This document shows positions 23,051-35,440 of a stretch of DNA of 64,000 nucleotides, piece by piece. The DNA is from Hyphodiscus hymeniophilus (lineage: Eukaryota > Ascomycota > Leotiomycetes > Helotiales > Hyphodiscaceae). The translations under genes were made by a program, and so were the position numbers. The notes beneath the pieces are model-generated. The model made no database searches, was not told where the DNA came from, and saw nothing but the letters and a program-made list of their open reading frames with translations. The stretch covers positions 1,302,001-1,366,000 of the forward strand of contig VNKQ01000003.1 of NCBI GenBank assembly GCA_016508695.1, in the 5' to 3' direction. The number at the start of each line of letters is the position of its first letter. The stretch's first letter is position 1.

Positions 23051-26000
23051 TTACTCTTGTGTTCCACTGACGAACATTGCCTTGAAATCCGCATTGCTCT
23101 TCGGTCTGACGGGTTCCTCCTTCGCCTTGCCGTTCACTCCAGCACCAGCACTTGGGGTTGAAGAGTCGGCAGTCTTTGGAGCTGAATAACCGAAGCCTCT
23201 CCTCTGTCCCAAGCCGCCTCTGCCAACTGCACCAGGTCTCCTGACGGGTGCCGAGGGCTTGATAAACAACGCAGAAGCTTTCTTCCCCTGCCCAACCTGT
23301 ATCCGATTTGTTTTTATCTCATCTTTCTCCTTAAACAGATCCTTCATTCCGCCCGTGCGAAGATTACGTCCTGGCACGATTTCGTGATTCTCCAATGCTA
23401 ATGCGGCTCGTCCGGCAGAAGCGATGTCAACGTATTCTATAATCGCGCCTTGGTGATCTGGTCGTAGAACGACCTTGACAATGCTACCGAAAGGCTCAAC
23501 AAGGGCACGGATTCGAGAGTCATTGACCGTATCTGGAACGTTCATCAAGGTTATGGTTCGTTTGACTATCTCGTCTCGAGTGTATGCATTCCCAGCAGCA
23601 TCACCAGCAGTCTCGGCTGCAGGAGGGGTTGGCATGACTGAATCTCCATCTGGAGCCGGCGAAGCTGACGCTCCTTTGCTCGTGGCGATAGGTTTGAAGT
23701 TCTTGCCTGTTGCCGCCTCAACATTCAAGATCTTCGATTTGAGTTTCGTCTTGTCCAAATCCAGCGATTTCTCTGCTTCTTCTCCTTTCTCGAAGATGAC
23801 GAAAGCAGCGCCGGTGTTCTCGCCACTCCGGGCCTTCATCATTCGGACTGATTCAACAGTTCCATACTTTGCAAAGACCTCCCTGACATCATCCTCCGTT
23901 AAGTTGGTGTCAAGACTTGTGACGTGGATCTCACGGCCTTCCGCCAGAGCACCTTCGCGAGCTTTCTTTCCTGAAGGATTGGAGTAGACAACAGAAAGTT
24001 TGTGGCCGCCTTTGACCCTTAGACCGTTGAGCTGAGTGGCAGCAACTGCTCCTTCAGCCGTTCTAAACGATATATAGCAAAAGCGTCGGTGGGCATTGTA
24101 TTTAAGACTGGGCCATCGAATGCTGAATATAGGACCGCAGTTCCTGAACAGATCGTGAAAATAGCGGTCGTCAGCCTCAGGGGGAAAGTTGGTGACATAA
24201 AGAGTCAGGCCAGAAGCTGATTGCACTCGAATTCGTCTATCGCTGTTTGTAAAATATTTTCCGTCTCGGATCAGGGCACTCTGTACGTCTTCGTTGGATC
24301 GGAACTCTATCAGAGCTGACGTTGACTTTTCATCGCCTTCTCCTTCAACTTTCAAGCTTAGACTGTTGACATGACCGTACTCCTTAAAATACTGTCTGAT
24401 TTTCGTCTGAGTTACTTCCGGGGGAAAGCCGGTGACAAGAACAGATGTATTCTCACGGTCGCGTTTAAGAGTCTGCTCTCTCAAAGCCTCATGGTCCACC
24501 TCTGGTTGATCACTTTTGGACTTCTTGCTGGCGCTATCGTCATGGCCACCATCGTCTGTTTCTCGCTTCCTCTTTACGGCGGAAGGGGTTTCGACAACGG
24601 CAGATTCACTCGGTACAGGCTGCTGCTGAGCATAATACGCATCCGCAGCTTCACGTTCCTTCTCCCGTCGCTTAGTCACGGCCTTGTTTCGCTCATGAAC
24701 TATATCCATGGCGACATCCAGGGCCTCCGACTCTGCGAAGTTGATACAGTGTCGTACGTAGACTTCTGACATCTTTTCAGGCCAGTCTAGAGACTCTTGA
24801 TGTATAGCTTTGATCAAAACTTCGGTAGCCAGTGTTGGTGGGGCATTAGGAATGCGGACCGTGATTTCCCAGAGATAATATTGCTGCCAGAACTCATAGC
24901 TCGAAGCATGTGCAGAGATGAGACGTTTCCAAAACTCTCGAGCGTCATGAATGGAACCTTTTTGAGTGAGCAGCTGTATAAAAATCCTTTCAATTCGGAA
25001 GAAGGGGTCGCCTTTGTAATTCTTGTCATGTTTTCGTCCCCAATCTCGAACACTTTCTAGAGCTGAACGTAGACCCATCTCTGCAACATCCATATCATCC
25101 TCGGTAGCGCCTTGAACCAGAGTTCTACGCTTTAGATACCCACACCATGCAACGTAAACATCAACAACTGATTCCATGCCATCGCGGTCGAGAGCCTTAT
25201 TATCCGTAGCGGCGTGCTTGATAAGTTCTATATCGGAGTGAGGCAGTTTCTCTGCCTCGGCTCTCAAGATGTACCGTGACCACAGAGGTCCCGACCAAGG
25301 ACAGTGCGTTACAGATCTTTGTATGACAGATAGAACCGAGGGTAGTTGAGTATTTGCCAGTTCTCTCTTCGTTCTCGACAAGAACACGATATAATCCATC
25401 CAGATGGCAGGTTCTTTGCCAAGAATAGTGGTTGAGGACAGGGCTCGTTCATATAATGCCATACACAGATCCAGTGGGCTCACCGGTAGATGCTTCTTCC
25501 TTAACTTCGCTTGTTTTACTTCCCATTTCAGATATGCTTTCATGGCAACTTTCAAACCATTCTTGTCGCCGGACTCGGTCGCTCGTCGTAGCTTGATCTC
25601 TGATGTTTCGCGGTCCTCATATTGTTTCTTGGCATTCTTTGCAAGTGCTGTGACCTCAACCATGCTAGTTTCGTAGGCAGACGCGCCGTAGTTGTTGGAG
25701 AGGAAAGTCGAAAACATTTGGGAAGTGTCGTCCCAGGTCGAATGTGGAACCTGTAATCGGTCCATGAATATCCTCCGCACATATTCGCATTCCATCTCCT
25801 GCTGTTCTGCGGATCTCGAGCCTTTTGATTTCGAAAGCTGGTCGAGCTCGATTGACATCCATCGGTTCCACAGCTCATGGCTGTCATTCAATCGATACTT
25901 CGTCGCCTGAGCACCTTGTTGCCAAACATTGCGAGCCACCTCTATTGAGAACAACTCCTGACCATAGATCTGTTCTTCTTCTGGCCAGCCAGCATCTGCT

Positions 26001-26236
26001 GTTTGGCAATCCGTATGCAGAGACCATACCCATTCACAATATGCTAGCCACAATTTGGTAGATGATGGCACTGCAGTGATAGCCTGCTTATATAGCTCGA
26101 CCACTCCAGCCCGTTGTTCTAGATTACTGGCGGTCCTGCTGGCTTCATCGACAAGAGCTAGCCAGCTGTCTTCCCCCAGAGGAGTTTCTGTCATTCTCGT
26201 ATGCTGGATGGTTGATGCTCGAGATGGGTTGGTCAT
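23051..26236 (-). CDS. PRP24: U4/U6 recycling factor PRP24/SART3
   Basis: A single exon encodes 1061 residues. Prp24/SART3 anneals U4 and U6 snRNAs to rebuild the spliceosomal di-snRNP. The N-terminal half is made of HAT-type helical repeats (ELYKQAITAVPSSTKLWLAY, then several ...FWQQYYLWE-like units). After a charged linker with KRKRE and KKSK basic patches come four RRMs, recognisable by RNP2-like starts TSVLVTGF, LTLYVTNF, REIHVTSL and RTITLMNV. The extreme C-terminus, NADFKAMFVSG, is the Lsm2-8-binding motif. Yeast Prp24 lacks the HAT part; this protein has the longer SART3-like plan. A second in-frame ATG 14 codons on (MTETPLGED) could also be the start. It is head-to-head with uL22m. 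Confidence 0.93.
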   Translation of the reverse strand: MTNPSRASTIQHTRMTETPLGEDSWLALVDEASRTASNLEQRAGVVELYKQAITAVPSSTKLWLAYCEWVWSLHTDCQTADAGWPEEEQIYGQELFSIEVARNVWQQGAQATKYRLNDSHELWNRWMSIELDQLSKSKGSRSAEQQEMECEYVRRIFMDRLQVPHSTWDDTSQMFSTFLSNNYGASAYETSMVEVTALAKNAKKQYEDRETSEIKLRRATESGDKNGLKVAMKAYLKWEVKQAKLRKKHLPVSPLDLCMALYERALSSTTILGKEPAIWMDYIVFLSRTKRELANTQLPSVLSVIQRSVTHCPWSGPLWSRYILRAEAEKLPHSDIELIKHAATDNKALDRDGMESVVDVYVAWCGYLKRRTLVQGATEDDMDVAEMGLRSALESVRDWGRKHDKNYKGDPFFRIERIFIQLLTQKGSIHDAREFWKRLISAHASSYEFWQQYYLWEITVRIPNAPPTLATEVLIKAIHQESLDWPEKMSEVYVRHCINFAESEALDVAMDIVHERNKAVTKRREKEREAADAYYAQQQPVPSESAVVETPSAVKRKRETDDGGHDDSASKKSKSDQPEVDHEALREQTLKRDRENTSVLVTGFPPEVTQTKIRQYFKEYGHVNSLSLKVEGEGDEKSTSALIEFRSNEDVQSALIRDGKYFTNSDRRIRVQSASGLTLYVTNFPPEADDRYFHDLFRNCGPIFSIRWPSLKYNAHRRFCYISFRTAEGAVAATQLNGLRVKGGHKLSVVYSNPSGKKAREGALAEGREIHVTSLDTNLTEDDVREVFAKYGTVESVRMMKARSGENTGAAFVIFEKGEEAEKSLDLDKTKLKSKILNVEAATGKNFKPIATSKGASASPAPDGDSVMPTPPAAETAGDAAGNAYTRDEIVKRTITLMNVPDTVNDSRIRALVEPFGSIVKVVLRPDHQGAIIEYVDIASAGRAALALENHEIVPGRNLRTGGMKDLFKEKDEIKTNRIQVGQGKKASALFIKPSAPVRRPGAVGRGGLGQRRGFGYSAPKTADSSTPSAGAGVNGKAKEEPVRPKSNADFKAMFVSGTQE

Positions 26237-26495
26237 AGAAGAGAATGTCAGGTCAAAGCGGACAAAGGAATAGAACGGCGACGTTCTTATCTATCATTTC
26301 AGCTTCGATAATTTTGTAATAATTACCGTGTCTGAGAGATTGCGATGGTTTCCTGAGAGATGTTATGGAATCGCTTTCCGTTTTTATTGCCACGCCGTAC
26401 CGCCTTTTAGACTTGCTAGCTTGCCTACCTTGCAGCAACCCAGCGCTGGAAGCCTGGACCGAAAGAAAAGACGTCGCGTTCACCATCATTAAGCA
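26237..26495. promoter_or_regulatory. 259-bp divergent promoter
   Basis: The starts of PRP24 (minus) and uL22m (plus) are only 259 bp apart, so both promoters must lie in or overlap this interval. No canonical TATA box stands out. Confidence 0.6.
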
Positions 26496-27567
26496 ATGAA
26501 TCTAAATCTGCCATCACAGAGGCTTTTCAGGCCTGGTAATTATCTGCACATCTATGTCACATGTAAGAAGCTAATCGGCATCCAGCCGCCTCCATTAACT
26601 CTTCAAAACCCTCACATAATTTCCTCATACCATGCAACCAACGGCGAACACTCTTCTGGTTTGGCAAAAAAAACCAGCCAGAGGCCAAGGCTGTAGCTCC
26701 AAAGAACACCTTGACAGAAGAGTTCCTCCGAAAGAAACCCATAACAGCACCACCTGTGCGCGGAGATCTCGCTTCATCATCCATCTTTGGAGACGAAATG
26801 CTCGCAGGTCCGAAACCCATAGGTCCTGCCGGAGCACCAGATGCATTACGAGAGTTGCCACGAAATACCGACGCCATGAGAGCCGCGTTAGACCCCCGGC
26901 CAGAATCAAGAAAGCGATGGCTTCGAAAGATGGTGATTAGGACAGTTGCAAAACGCGGACGAATGACGAAGAAACAATTCCTAAAGACGCAAGAACGCGA
27001 GCTGTTGAGCAAGAGTCACGACTTTAGTACGTCAGTGAAGAAGTTGAACCCGCTGGCTCGACAAATTGCCGGGAAGACCGTGGAAGAAGCTATCATACAA
27101 ATGAGATTCTCAACGAAGAAGGCTGCAAAGGATGTGCTCGAGCATCTGGAGTATGCTAAGAATGAGGCTATTGTGAAGCGAGGCATGGGGCTTGGTGGCA
27201 GTGGTAAGAAGATCCAGCAAGCTTTGAGGATTCAGACAAAGGATGGGAAGAGGGTCAACGTTGAGAGTCCGACTACGATCTACGTTGACCAGGCCTGGGT
27301 TGGAAGAGGGTTGTATGGGTCCACGCCAGACTATAGGGCGAGAGGGAAAGTATCTATGATGACCAATCCAACTACGAGTAAGTTTACCCCTATTCATGAT
27401 GACTGGATACTCATCAATCGATGACAGGCTTGTCGGTTGTCTTGAAGGAAGAGGCTACGAGAATTCGTCTTCACCAAGAGCGGGAAGAGAAGATTAAAAA
27501 TCGGAAAGTCTGGGTGCAGCTACCGAACAGACCCATTACTGCCCAAAGGCAGCACTATTCGTGGTAG
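26496..27567 (+). CDS. Mitochondrial large-subunit ribosomal protein uL22m
   Basis: Three exons (26496-26535, 26586-27377, 27428-27567) encode 323 residues. Both introns are 50 bp with GT-AG ends; GCTAAT sits before the first acceptor. The first exon is only 40 nt and supplies the start of a basic, Ser-rich mitochondrial presequence (MNLNLPSQRLFRPAASINSS, then RRTLFWFGKK). The core carries the uL22 fold with KLNPLARQIAGKTVEEAIIQM and the loop YVDQAWVGRG near the tunnel-facing hairpin. Without the last intron the frame ends 49 codons early; with it the tail reads VVLKEEATRIRL to HYSW and matches the family. The protein belongs to the mitoribosome large subunit at the exit tunnel. Confidence 0.9.
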
Positions 27568-27936
27568 ATAGTACAAAATTAGCAATACATAGACACTTGT
27601 AAAACCATGAATTTCATTCAAGCCAATCAGACTGATCCAATGTTATTGATCCTTGGTCCTTATGTCCTCGATTTCTATTCCCATACATTAACTGAGCCTA
27701 TTGCCAAAAGAGCTGGCAACTTCATGGTCCTTGCCATATCGACTTCTCTATGGTGTTGGGGTTCTTAAAGATGTACATAGTAGTCAGTAGCCGTGTTCAG
27801 TGTACGCTATAAGTATGGGTAGTACTTTGGGATTATGTGTGAGTTTGCGATGATGGATGATGTAGCGGTATTTCAAGGAGTCAAATCTCGGGTGAGAATC
27901 TATTTCTTGACCTAGGCAAGCCTACGTCGCGGATGG
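27568..27936. other. Convergent 3' flanks of uL22m and the transporter
   Basis: 369 bp between two convergent stop codons. No gene or repeat is seen. Confidence 0.55.
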
Positions 27937-29577
27937 TCACGGCAAAAGCTGTTCTTCTTCCTCTTCCACGTTCGTTACAAGCTGGCTACGCCTTCGCCTT
28001 CGCCTTCTTTCATCTATCTTCGTCCTCCAATCCTGCCAAGAACCCCATAACTTCGGAGATTGATACGCCCAATGACACAACATGCCTGCTAAGAAACCAA
28101 CCCCATCATTCCTGAACGCCAATAGAAGTCCAACAGTCATAAACATGACCGTCCAGCGTTGCTTTCTCTCGTCATCAGATAGCTGTCTTTGCCTCTTCGG
28201 TCGCTCAGCCGTTGACTCCGAAATTGAATCTGAATGTTCCCACAAGTCCCTGGCGCCATAATTCAGACTCTCACCGACTCTCGCCAGTTCAAGACCGGCA
28301 GCTAAGACCATCACACCTAGCAAGCCTTTGGGATAGACTTTGAGCAGCCCAACAAGGCTTTCGCCGAAGAAGAAGCCGAGGATAATTTTGAAGATGCCGA
28401 GGATTATGATGCTGGCGCCGCTACGTGCTCCAAAATGATATTGCGCTGCTAAACCTCCAGAGCCGTGGCAGACTGGCATGGCTCCGAACCAGCCGCCGAT
28501 CAAGTTCATAACTGAAACACTGATGCCGATTGAGGTAACACCTGGAGCTGGGATGTGAGGGAGGAGGTCAGCAGCAAGATAAGAGACCTGTATGGAATCA
28601 GTACTGTCTTTTATGCGGGAAGCGAGCGGATCAGAGTCTAGTATAATGTCCAGGACATACAGCTATTATTGAGTTCAATGTTGTCAGTGGAATTTGTCCC
28701 AAGCCGGCATCCAAGGCTCCGACTTTGAAGTCCCTCCAAGTTGGGACGACGGTATGTGGATGCCATATTTCGAGTGCTGGCAAATTCCCAGTTCCAGCAA
28801 TGCAGACGGACAACACGATGCCAACGACAACTATTAGCAGAGCGTAAGGTACTCGTGGGGTTAGCTGGTTTACGAGGAGAGCCAGAAAGGCGAATATAGC
28901 CCAAAGTAGGTTGTCGAATGCATTTGGCATTGACCATCCTAGTGGTTGGAGGAGACTCGAACCGGCTGATAAGACCAGGGAAAGGCCGGCACCGACTTGA
29001 ATACCTTTCACAACTGGAGTTGGTATTGCATTGGTGAACGATCTAAGTAGTCCTGTGACACTAAAGATCAAAACAACGCTGGAAGTCGTGAAACCTGCGG
29101 ATACTGTTTCTTCGATGGAGAATTTCCTATCAATAGCTACGGCGGCGATCGCCTTTATGCGTGAGCTTGTGCGGATCATACATCCGGGAAGTGAATACCT
29201 ACCTTCATGGGTTGAACTGGCAGAGGAACTATCAAAGCAAGGGTCAGCTTTGATGAAAGACATACACAACTTGAAGACGAAATAGTCTTTGCGAAGACAT
29301 GGCTTTTGGCTTGGAGTGACCTTTCGCTCCGCCAGCCCAAGCCAGACGTGGGTATAAGCTAGAAATCCATACTTCCAAACGCTACTCCAGTCGCGATGTT
29401 CCACAGGCCAGAGAAGACTAGGGTTGTTGAAAGCGATATCGAATTATTGACAGCGAGTGCAATCATAAGTGGTAGAAGAGTTCCCAGATCTCCAAGAGAG
29501 CCAGATATCTCAGCTAAAGGGGATCTTCGAAAAGTAGAGAAATTATTGTTGTGGAGTTGACGGATCATGCTTGCCAT
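27937..29577 (-). CDS. MOT1-type molybdate/sulfate transporter
   Basis: Four exons, complement(27937-28587, 28661-29152, 29203-29228, 29373-29577), give 457 residues. Introns are 73, 50 and 144 bp; one exon is just 26 nt and encodes PLPVQPMK. Hallmarks of the MOT1 group within the sulfate-transporter superfamily are present: SGSLGDLGTLLPL at the N-terminus, PLPVQPMKAIAAVAI, and GGWFGAMPVCHGSGGLAAQY in the second half. About ten hydrophobic segments are visible. MOT1 proteins take up molybdate with high affinity; selectivity over sulfate cannot be read from sequence. The open frame extends 18 codons upstream but starts without ATG, so the start is the ATG of MASMIRQLHN. The tail is highly charged (RRRRRRRSQ, EEEEEQ). 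It is divergent from MRC1. Confidence 0.88.
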
Positions 29578-30233
29578 GGTGGATTTCGGCGGATGATGTG
29601 GGCAGTGGAGCACACTGACATGAGGTCGCAAGCCAGGGACACAAGCTCAGAGGAGGGGAGGCAAAGCAGTAGTAAATAAAAAGAACGCCGCAAGCATGCC
29701 CTGGAAGTCAGAGAATTGAAGCCATGAGGGTGGTTCCTGTCTCTGGGTGGATGGATGTGAGGTTAAAGGATCTTCTTGGTCATAAGGATGTAGTCGTGCC
29801 ACAAAGACAGCATGGCATTCATCTAGCAAGTGGGGAGCCGTAAATATATCAACACATCACGTGAATGCAAACATCTTAATCCTCGAAACTACCTACGTAG
29901 GTACCTAAGAACACTCTGAACACGCTTTGGACCAAATATGCTGCCTCTCGTGTGGAGGTTGGTAGCTTGATCACATAGGCCTCTCCAGACCCAATCGCTC
30001 ATTTGTCGTGTCGCGAATGAATGGGATTCCAATGAATGTCCTTCTCCGGGCATGCACTCTGGCTGCAGAACGGTCCGTGCAGGCTCCACTCCAATCGCGT
30101 GTGTGCTGTGCACGCGTCTTTACTATATTTGCTCCCTCTCCAAAACCCGCAACAAACATTGTCCCTCCAGACGAATATGCTACACTTCTACGAATAACCT
30201 GCATTTAATTCAAGCATAACCACATAAGCCACA
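29578..30233. promoter_or_regulatory. Divergent promoter region, transporter/MRC1
   Basis: 656 bp separate the two starts. A palindromic cluster CTACCTACGTAGGTACCTAA lies at 29889-29908 and an ATCACGTGA box near 29858. Overlapping small ORFs are not credible genes. Confidence 0.45.
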
Positions 30234-33200
30234 ATGACTTTGTCGCCTCCATCTCCGGCCGGAGAGACATCTCCTTTCCCTTCTCGATTCGAATTGACCC
30301 CAAACTCGAAAGTCAAGGCTCTGCTGGCATCATTGGAGAACGGTTCAGACGAGGATGATGATTCTGGTTCCGCCCGGGCAAGACTGGTCTCTGCTTTCAG
30401 GAGATCGACCTCGAAGAAGGCCGCATCCAATGCGAACGACGCGCTGCTTGAAAAGAGCTCTAGGGATATATCTGCCACAGTAGAGCTCAACCAATCTGAG
30501 GATGACGAGGAAGACCATGTTTTGCGTCCAAAGGGACGAATGGCAGCTAGAATGCTGGAGGCAGAGAGCGACTCCGACAATAGCGACCGGTTGGAGGGAA
30601 CTATTCTACGAAGGACGACGAAGACGGCCCCGATTGGGAGCACATCCGGCTCCCCTACCGCCGATGACAGTAGTACGAACAACGGTTTTATGATACCTCG
30701 AAAACGAAAAATCCGAGTGCCGCGCCCCAGCACTCCTCAATTGAATCCCAAGAGCGACTTCGCATCGCCAGGCCTGTTCGTTTCACCCCCGCCACGCCGA
30801 TCTGCGACTCCTGCCGGAACTGCGTCTGACTCCGATGAATTACCCGGAAATATACTTGCTAATGATCGTTTCAAGGCATTAGTAGAGAAGAAGCGACAGG
30901 AGCGTCTTGCTAAAGAGAAAGAAGCAGCAGTGGAAAAGGCAAAGAGACTGGCAGAACAAGAACACCAAAATGACATGCTACATGAAGATGAAGATATCAG
31001 CGATGGTAATGTCGAACGCCGTCTTACTCAACAGGCCAAACCTACGCGGAAGGCGAGTAAGAGGGCTCAGGAAGAGATCTCTAGGGAGACCCAGCGGATG
31101 AGTCGAAACATGCAACTGACCCACAAGGCTATCACCAAGAAGAAGATCACCAAAGCTAGTTTGTTTGCAAAGTTCAATTACAAGACTACAAGTCTGGCCG
31201 GTAAGGATCTTGTTGAGCATTCACGGCCTACAAGCTCCAGTTCAGCTGGCCCTCATTCGGATATGGAGATGCGCGAAACTCCTCCAACATCACCTGCACC
31301 TCACCACAGTGACATTGGGAAGCCTGCGCGCTCTATTGATGAGTCAACGACACTCGCAGAATTAGGAGAGAAGGAGGAGAATGGCTTGGTCGATTTGGAG
31401 GATGTTCTGAGTCGCCTACACCCCCCACCAATTAAAATCTTGGATAAAGGCATAGGAGAGGCAGTGGAAGACTCTGCACCAGAGGCGCCTACGATGTCAT
31501 TGTTCCAGCAACGCCCTATCCGAGTTCGAACGCCGAAGATGTTTAGCAGGAAAGCTACAGGACTCGACGATTCGGATAGTGATCTTGAGATCACGAGTGC
31601 GAAGACTCCGGATGTGAAATCCAAGAAGTTGGACTCCATCTTTGATCGAGTCCCGGCAAAGCAAGCCAAGGAGTCGAGTTCTCTCTATGCTCTTCGTATG
31701 CTTGCCCATATAACCTCACCTGGGAAGCAGAATGGAAGCAAAGACAAGAAGCAATCAATGACGACTTCTGAAATGCAGCTTTCACTTCAGCAGAGGGCTA
31801 GACAGCAAGCCACTCGTGAACGAGAGGAGCGCTTGCAATCTTTGAGAGACAAAGGAATCATTGTGCAAACTACCGAGGAGAGGGAAAAGGAGTTGGCTGA
31901 GGTGGAAGATCTTGTATCGAAAGCTCGACAGGAAGGAGAAGAAATTATGAAACGAGAGAAGGCTGCTGCCAAGAAGGAGCGCAAAGCCAATGGCGATGTC
32001 GATCCTCTTGAAAGCAGTAGTGACGATGAAGACTGGGAAGAGGAGGAAGAGAATCACAAAGAACAGTTGTCGGATTCAGATGAGGAAGGTGATGACTCCG
32101 AAAACGATGCTGAGGACGAGGAAGAGATTGAGGAGGAAAACGAGGAGAATAAGTTGGAGTTAGACGAGACAGAAATTGCGGAGGCTTCAACGTCAAACCA
32201 GATGCTCGAGAATGAAGCGAGCGAGAGCGGCGATGAGGAGGCTGAGGCTGAACTGTCATCAGACGAAGAGATGGCGGAACCAGATGATGATCGAGTCGAA
32301 GACGAAGAAGAGGAGTTGCCTGCTCAGCAACGCCGTCGATGGAGGAAGGCCAATATAATTTCCGATGACGAGGATGAAAAAAATCAAGTGCAGGAGACCC
32401 CAGTTGCATCTCGAACGAAGCCAATCAACGAAGTACACACAGATTCTCCTGCACCGAATTCCGTACTTCGCTCGGCCACAAAGACCTTCATTCCTGGCCT
32501 ATCTGTCGCCGGTCCAGCTGGTTTGGGACTGACCCAGATATTCGCTGGAACAATGGACGAAAGTCAGGATACTTCGCCTACTGCGCCAAATACCCCACAA
32601 TACGAGGTGGGTCACAATGATGCTATGGCATTCTTAAGAGCGCGTCCTGTTCCGGAACTTCCACATTTTGTCCCTACTATGTCAGATGATTCACAAGACT
32701 TTGTGATGGATAGCCAATCTGGTCATAACCGTGTCTCAGGGTCCCAGACTGAGGACTCTCAGACTCAAAATATCCACCTGCAGTTCTCTCAATCACAAAT
32801 TCATGGCTTTGACAGTCTTGTCCTGGATCCGATGTCAACGCAGTTCTCCGAGATACCAGAAGCTACCCAAGATGCCGGGTTCCAACATATGACACCAATC
32901 AGAGGTCGGTTTGAAGCTCCACCATCCACGGTGGATACAGTCGTCCTTGGTTCTACTATGGAACCAGAGCACGTAGAAGAGACACCGATTGTGAAGAAGA
33001 AAGGGAGACTTCATAGACGAGCTCCTCAAGTCCCTCTACTATCAGATGATGAGGATGCAGTTGAACACGACGAAACCAAGACTGAGGCCGAGGACCTGGA
33101 CATCACTGCAAATGTGTTTGATGTGATGCGAAAAGCTTCCAAGAAGCCGATCGTCGTGGATGAGTTCCACAAGAAGACGAGCGGTGCGAAAGAAATGGTT

Positions 33201-34429
33201 GATGAGCAAGCTGACGAATCCGAGGATGAGTATGCGGGCTTGGGAGGTGCTAGTGATGACGAAAGCGGCGGTGAGGAAGATGCCTATGTCAAGGAGATCA
33301 TTGACGACGAAGGTGGGAAGGATGTGGATGAGCACAAGCTAGCTGCATTTTTTGCGTAAGTACATTCTCTCAAGGTTTCGAGACTGTCCTAACAATAAAC
33401 AGCGATCGCGAAAGGGCCAGCGATGAAAAGCAAGTAGAGAAGCTCTATAATGACATAACAAAGGGTATGCTGCGCCGTAAGAGAGGAGCAGACTACGACC
33501 TGTCCGACTCGGATGATGACGGGGAAGCTCGGCGGAGGATGAAACGAAAAGAGTTTGCTAAAATGCGGAAAGCTCTGCTAGCAGATGAGCGAATTGGGAA
33601 AATTGCAGAAAATCCCAAGAGACAAGCATTCTTACGTGCCATTGAAGATCGAGGAAGCGACGATGAGATGGGTTTCATAGACGACTTCGAGCTGGACGAG
33701 ACACGAGATAGTCAATCCCAATCTCAAACAGAAGAACCAAGAGTTCCAGATAGCCAACCAGAAATGATGGGCCCGCCAAAGCGCAAACGACCCGGTGAAG
33801 CAACAAAGGCTGAGCAAAGGTTACCACCTCATCTTCGCCGTACGAAGGCCACCCAGAAACCGTCCAGCCTTGATGAGATTCGGGAGAGTGTCTCCAGCTT
33901 GATCGAGGAGCCCAACGCTGTTATCCAACAGACAGAGTCTGGCTCTGAATCCGAAGATGAGCTTGAGATCGAAGGCGAGCCCAAGGATAAGGAAAATCGC
34001 GATCCTTTTGCCCTCCGTCGGACAAATGTCGCTACGATCGACCGAATTGCCCTCAAGCGCGCATCGTCTAGCTCTCTCTCAACATCCACGCGCTTGGCAT
34101 TTACAGCTTCCTCTTCAACACCAGGCTTCAAGGTACCGCCACTTCTGAGACGCGCTACTACGAATAACAGTATTGCCTCTGCATCTTCTTCCAATTCGAG
34201 CTTCAGTGGGGGAGTGTCAGGTATGGAAAGGCTGGCTGGCGGATCGGGGAATGGAGCAGTTAAGAGGGGTGGCGGGAAGAATAGTGGTGTGAACTATTTT
34301 GCCCGGGAAAGTGAGAGGAGGGCTGCTATCGTTAAGACGGAGAAGAGGATCGAGCAGAAGCGATCAAAGGGAGCGGAGACGAGGAGGAAAGCTGTTGGCG
34401 GGCTATTTGGTGGTGGGAAGTTTGAGTGA
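30234..34429 (+). CDS. MRC1: Replication checkpoint mediator MRC1/Claspin
   Basis: Two exons (30234-33355, 33403-34429) encode 1382 residues; the 47-bp intron has GTAAGT, CTAAC and CAG. Mrc1/Claspin travels with the replication fork, couples helicase and polymerase, and passes the ATR/Mec1 signal to Rad53-type kinases. The protein is very acidic and largely disordered, with long Glu/Asp runs (about residues 595-720) and coiled-coil-like KEKEAAVEKAKRLAEQE. The conserved Mrc1-like domain spans the splice junction: HKLAAFFADRERASDEKQVE through KGMLRRKRGADYDLSD. SQ/TQ sites for ATR-family kinases cluster around residues 820-870 (SQTEDSQTQ, FSQSQ). The C-terminus is basic. It starts opposite the MOT1-type transporter. 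Confidence 0.9.
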
Positions 34430-35440
34430 ACGGTTGCTCATGCTATCTTAGGACTCGTCGTTTATTGAGCTGCTTCGAGTTGCGTTGCTGACTGAATACA
34501 AGAGCTAATTCGCATAATTGAATCAGATGACAACGGCAATAGGGCATCCTTTTCACAGCGTCAGATGCGAAACGATCTGGTTCAGTGAATGTAAAACTTG
34601 ATGGGGAAAGCCCGCCCAATAACAGGCACGTTCAACCGCGTTACATAACCAAGTCACCAGAGAAGTATGAGTGATTAACTCTGAATACTTAATTCAGTAC
34701 AGTGAATAGTACCGGTGATGATAGATGAAGCCGACTCAAATGCCAGGGTGACGATCAGGCCGTTGGTCTACTCTTTTCTCACAGCCACATCTTGTCACTT
34801 GCGCTTCCCCGCTTTCAAGTCGTTTCACTGGTAGCTAGGTAGTGCTCGATTGTTCTATCAAACTAACTGCCAACTGCACATACCATAGGGCTAAATGCGT
34901 TCTTTGAATCTGATGGCTTCTCCGTCAGCCGAAACCGAACTTTCCGTCTCAGACCATTTAATCTCATTCGTCAAAGTGAGAAGATGCTGATTTTGGTGCA
35001 ACGAGGCTAACCGAAGTAGATGTCTGAACATACCGAGATGGTGGGCTGCGTGCTGTCCACAGCTGTGTATCGAGTATCATTGTATTCTGGAAAGAGCATA
35101 CGCAAGGCTGTCACTTCGCAAGCGTAGAGTGCCCCAACAGCTTCACCGTCTGCTTACCTAATGTCAACCCCTCAAAAGTGGAGCACAGTCTAGGCTTTGT
35201 CTACGTGATCTCTGTAAGTAGGTAGGAATGTACCTGAGGTAGGTCTCACCACCTTCCCAGAATACACCACACCACCGTCATCATTCTCCTCCCCTCACTC
35301 CATCTTCCATCTCAATAACTGGCTGCGTTTGGTAGCAGCCTCAATGGGCCACTTAATCAACGCTCGTTTTATTCCCACCTTCGATTTCCTTGTTGTTTTA
35401 CTTGCGAGTTCGAATTCGTTCACAGAGGAGATTGTTGAAG
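34430..35440. other. Interval between MRC1 and the F-box-like gene
   Basis: No ORF of note. TAGGTAGG-type motifs (35214-35243) lie about 200 bp before the next start, followed by a CT-rich stretch (35275-35320) typical of fungal core promoters. Confidence 0.5.

Noticed and set aside
23475..23987. 170-codon plus ORF
   Set aside because: Antisense shadow of PRP24, whose coding frame is far better supported.
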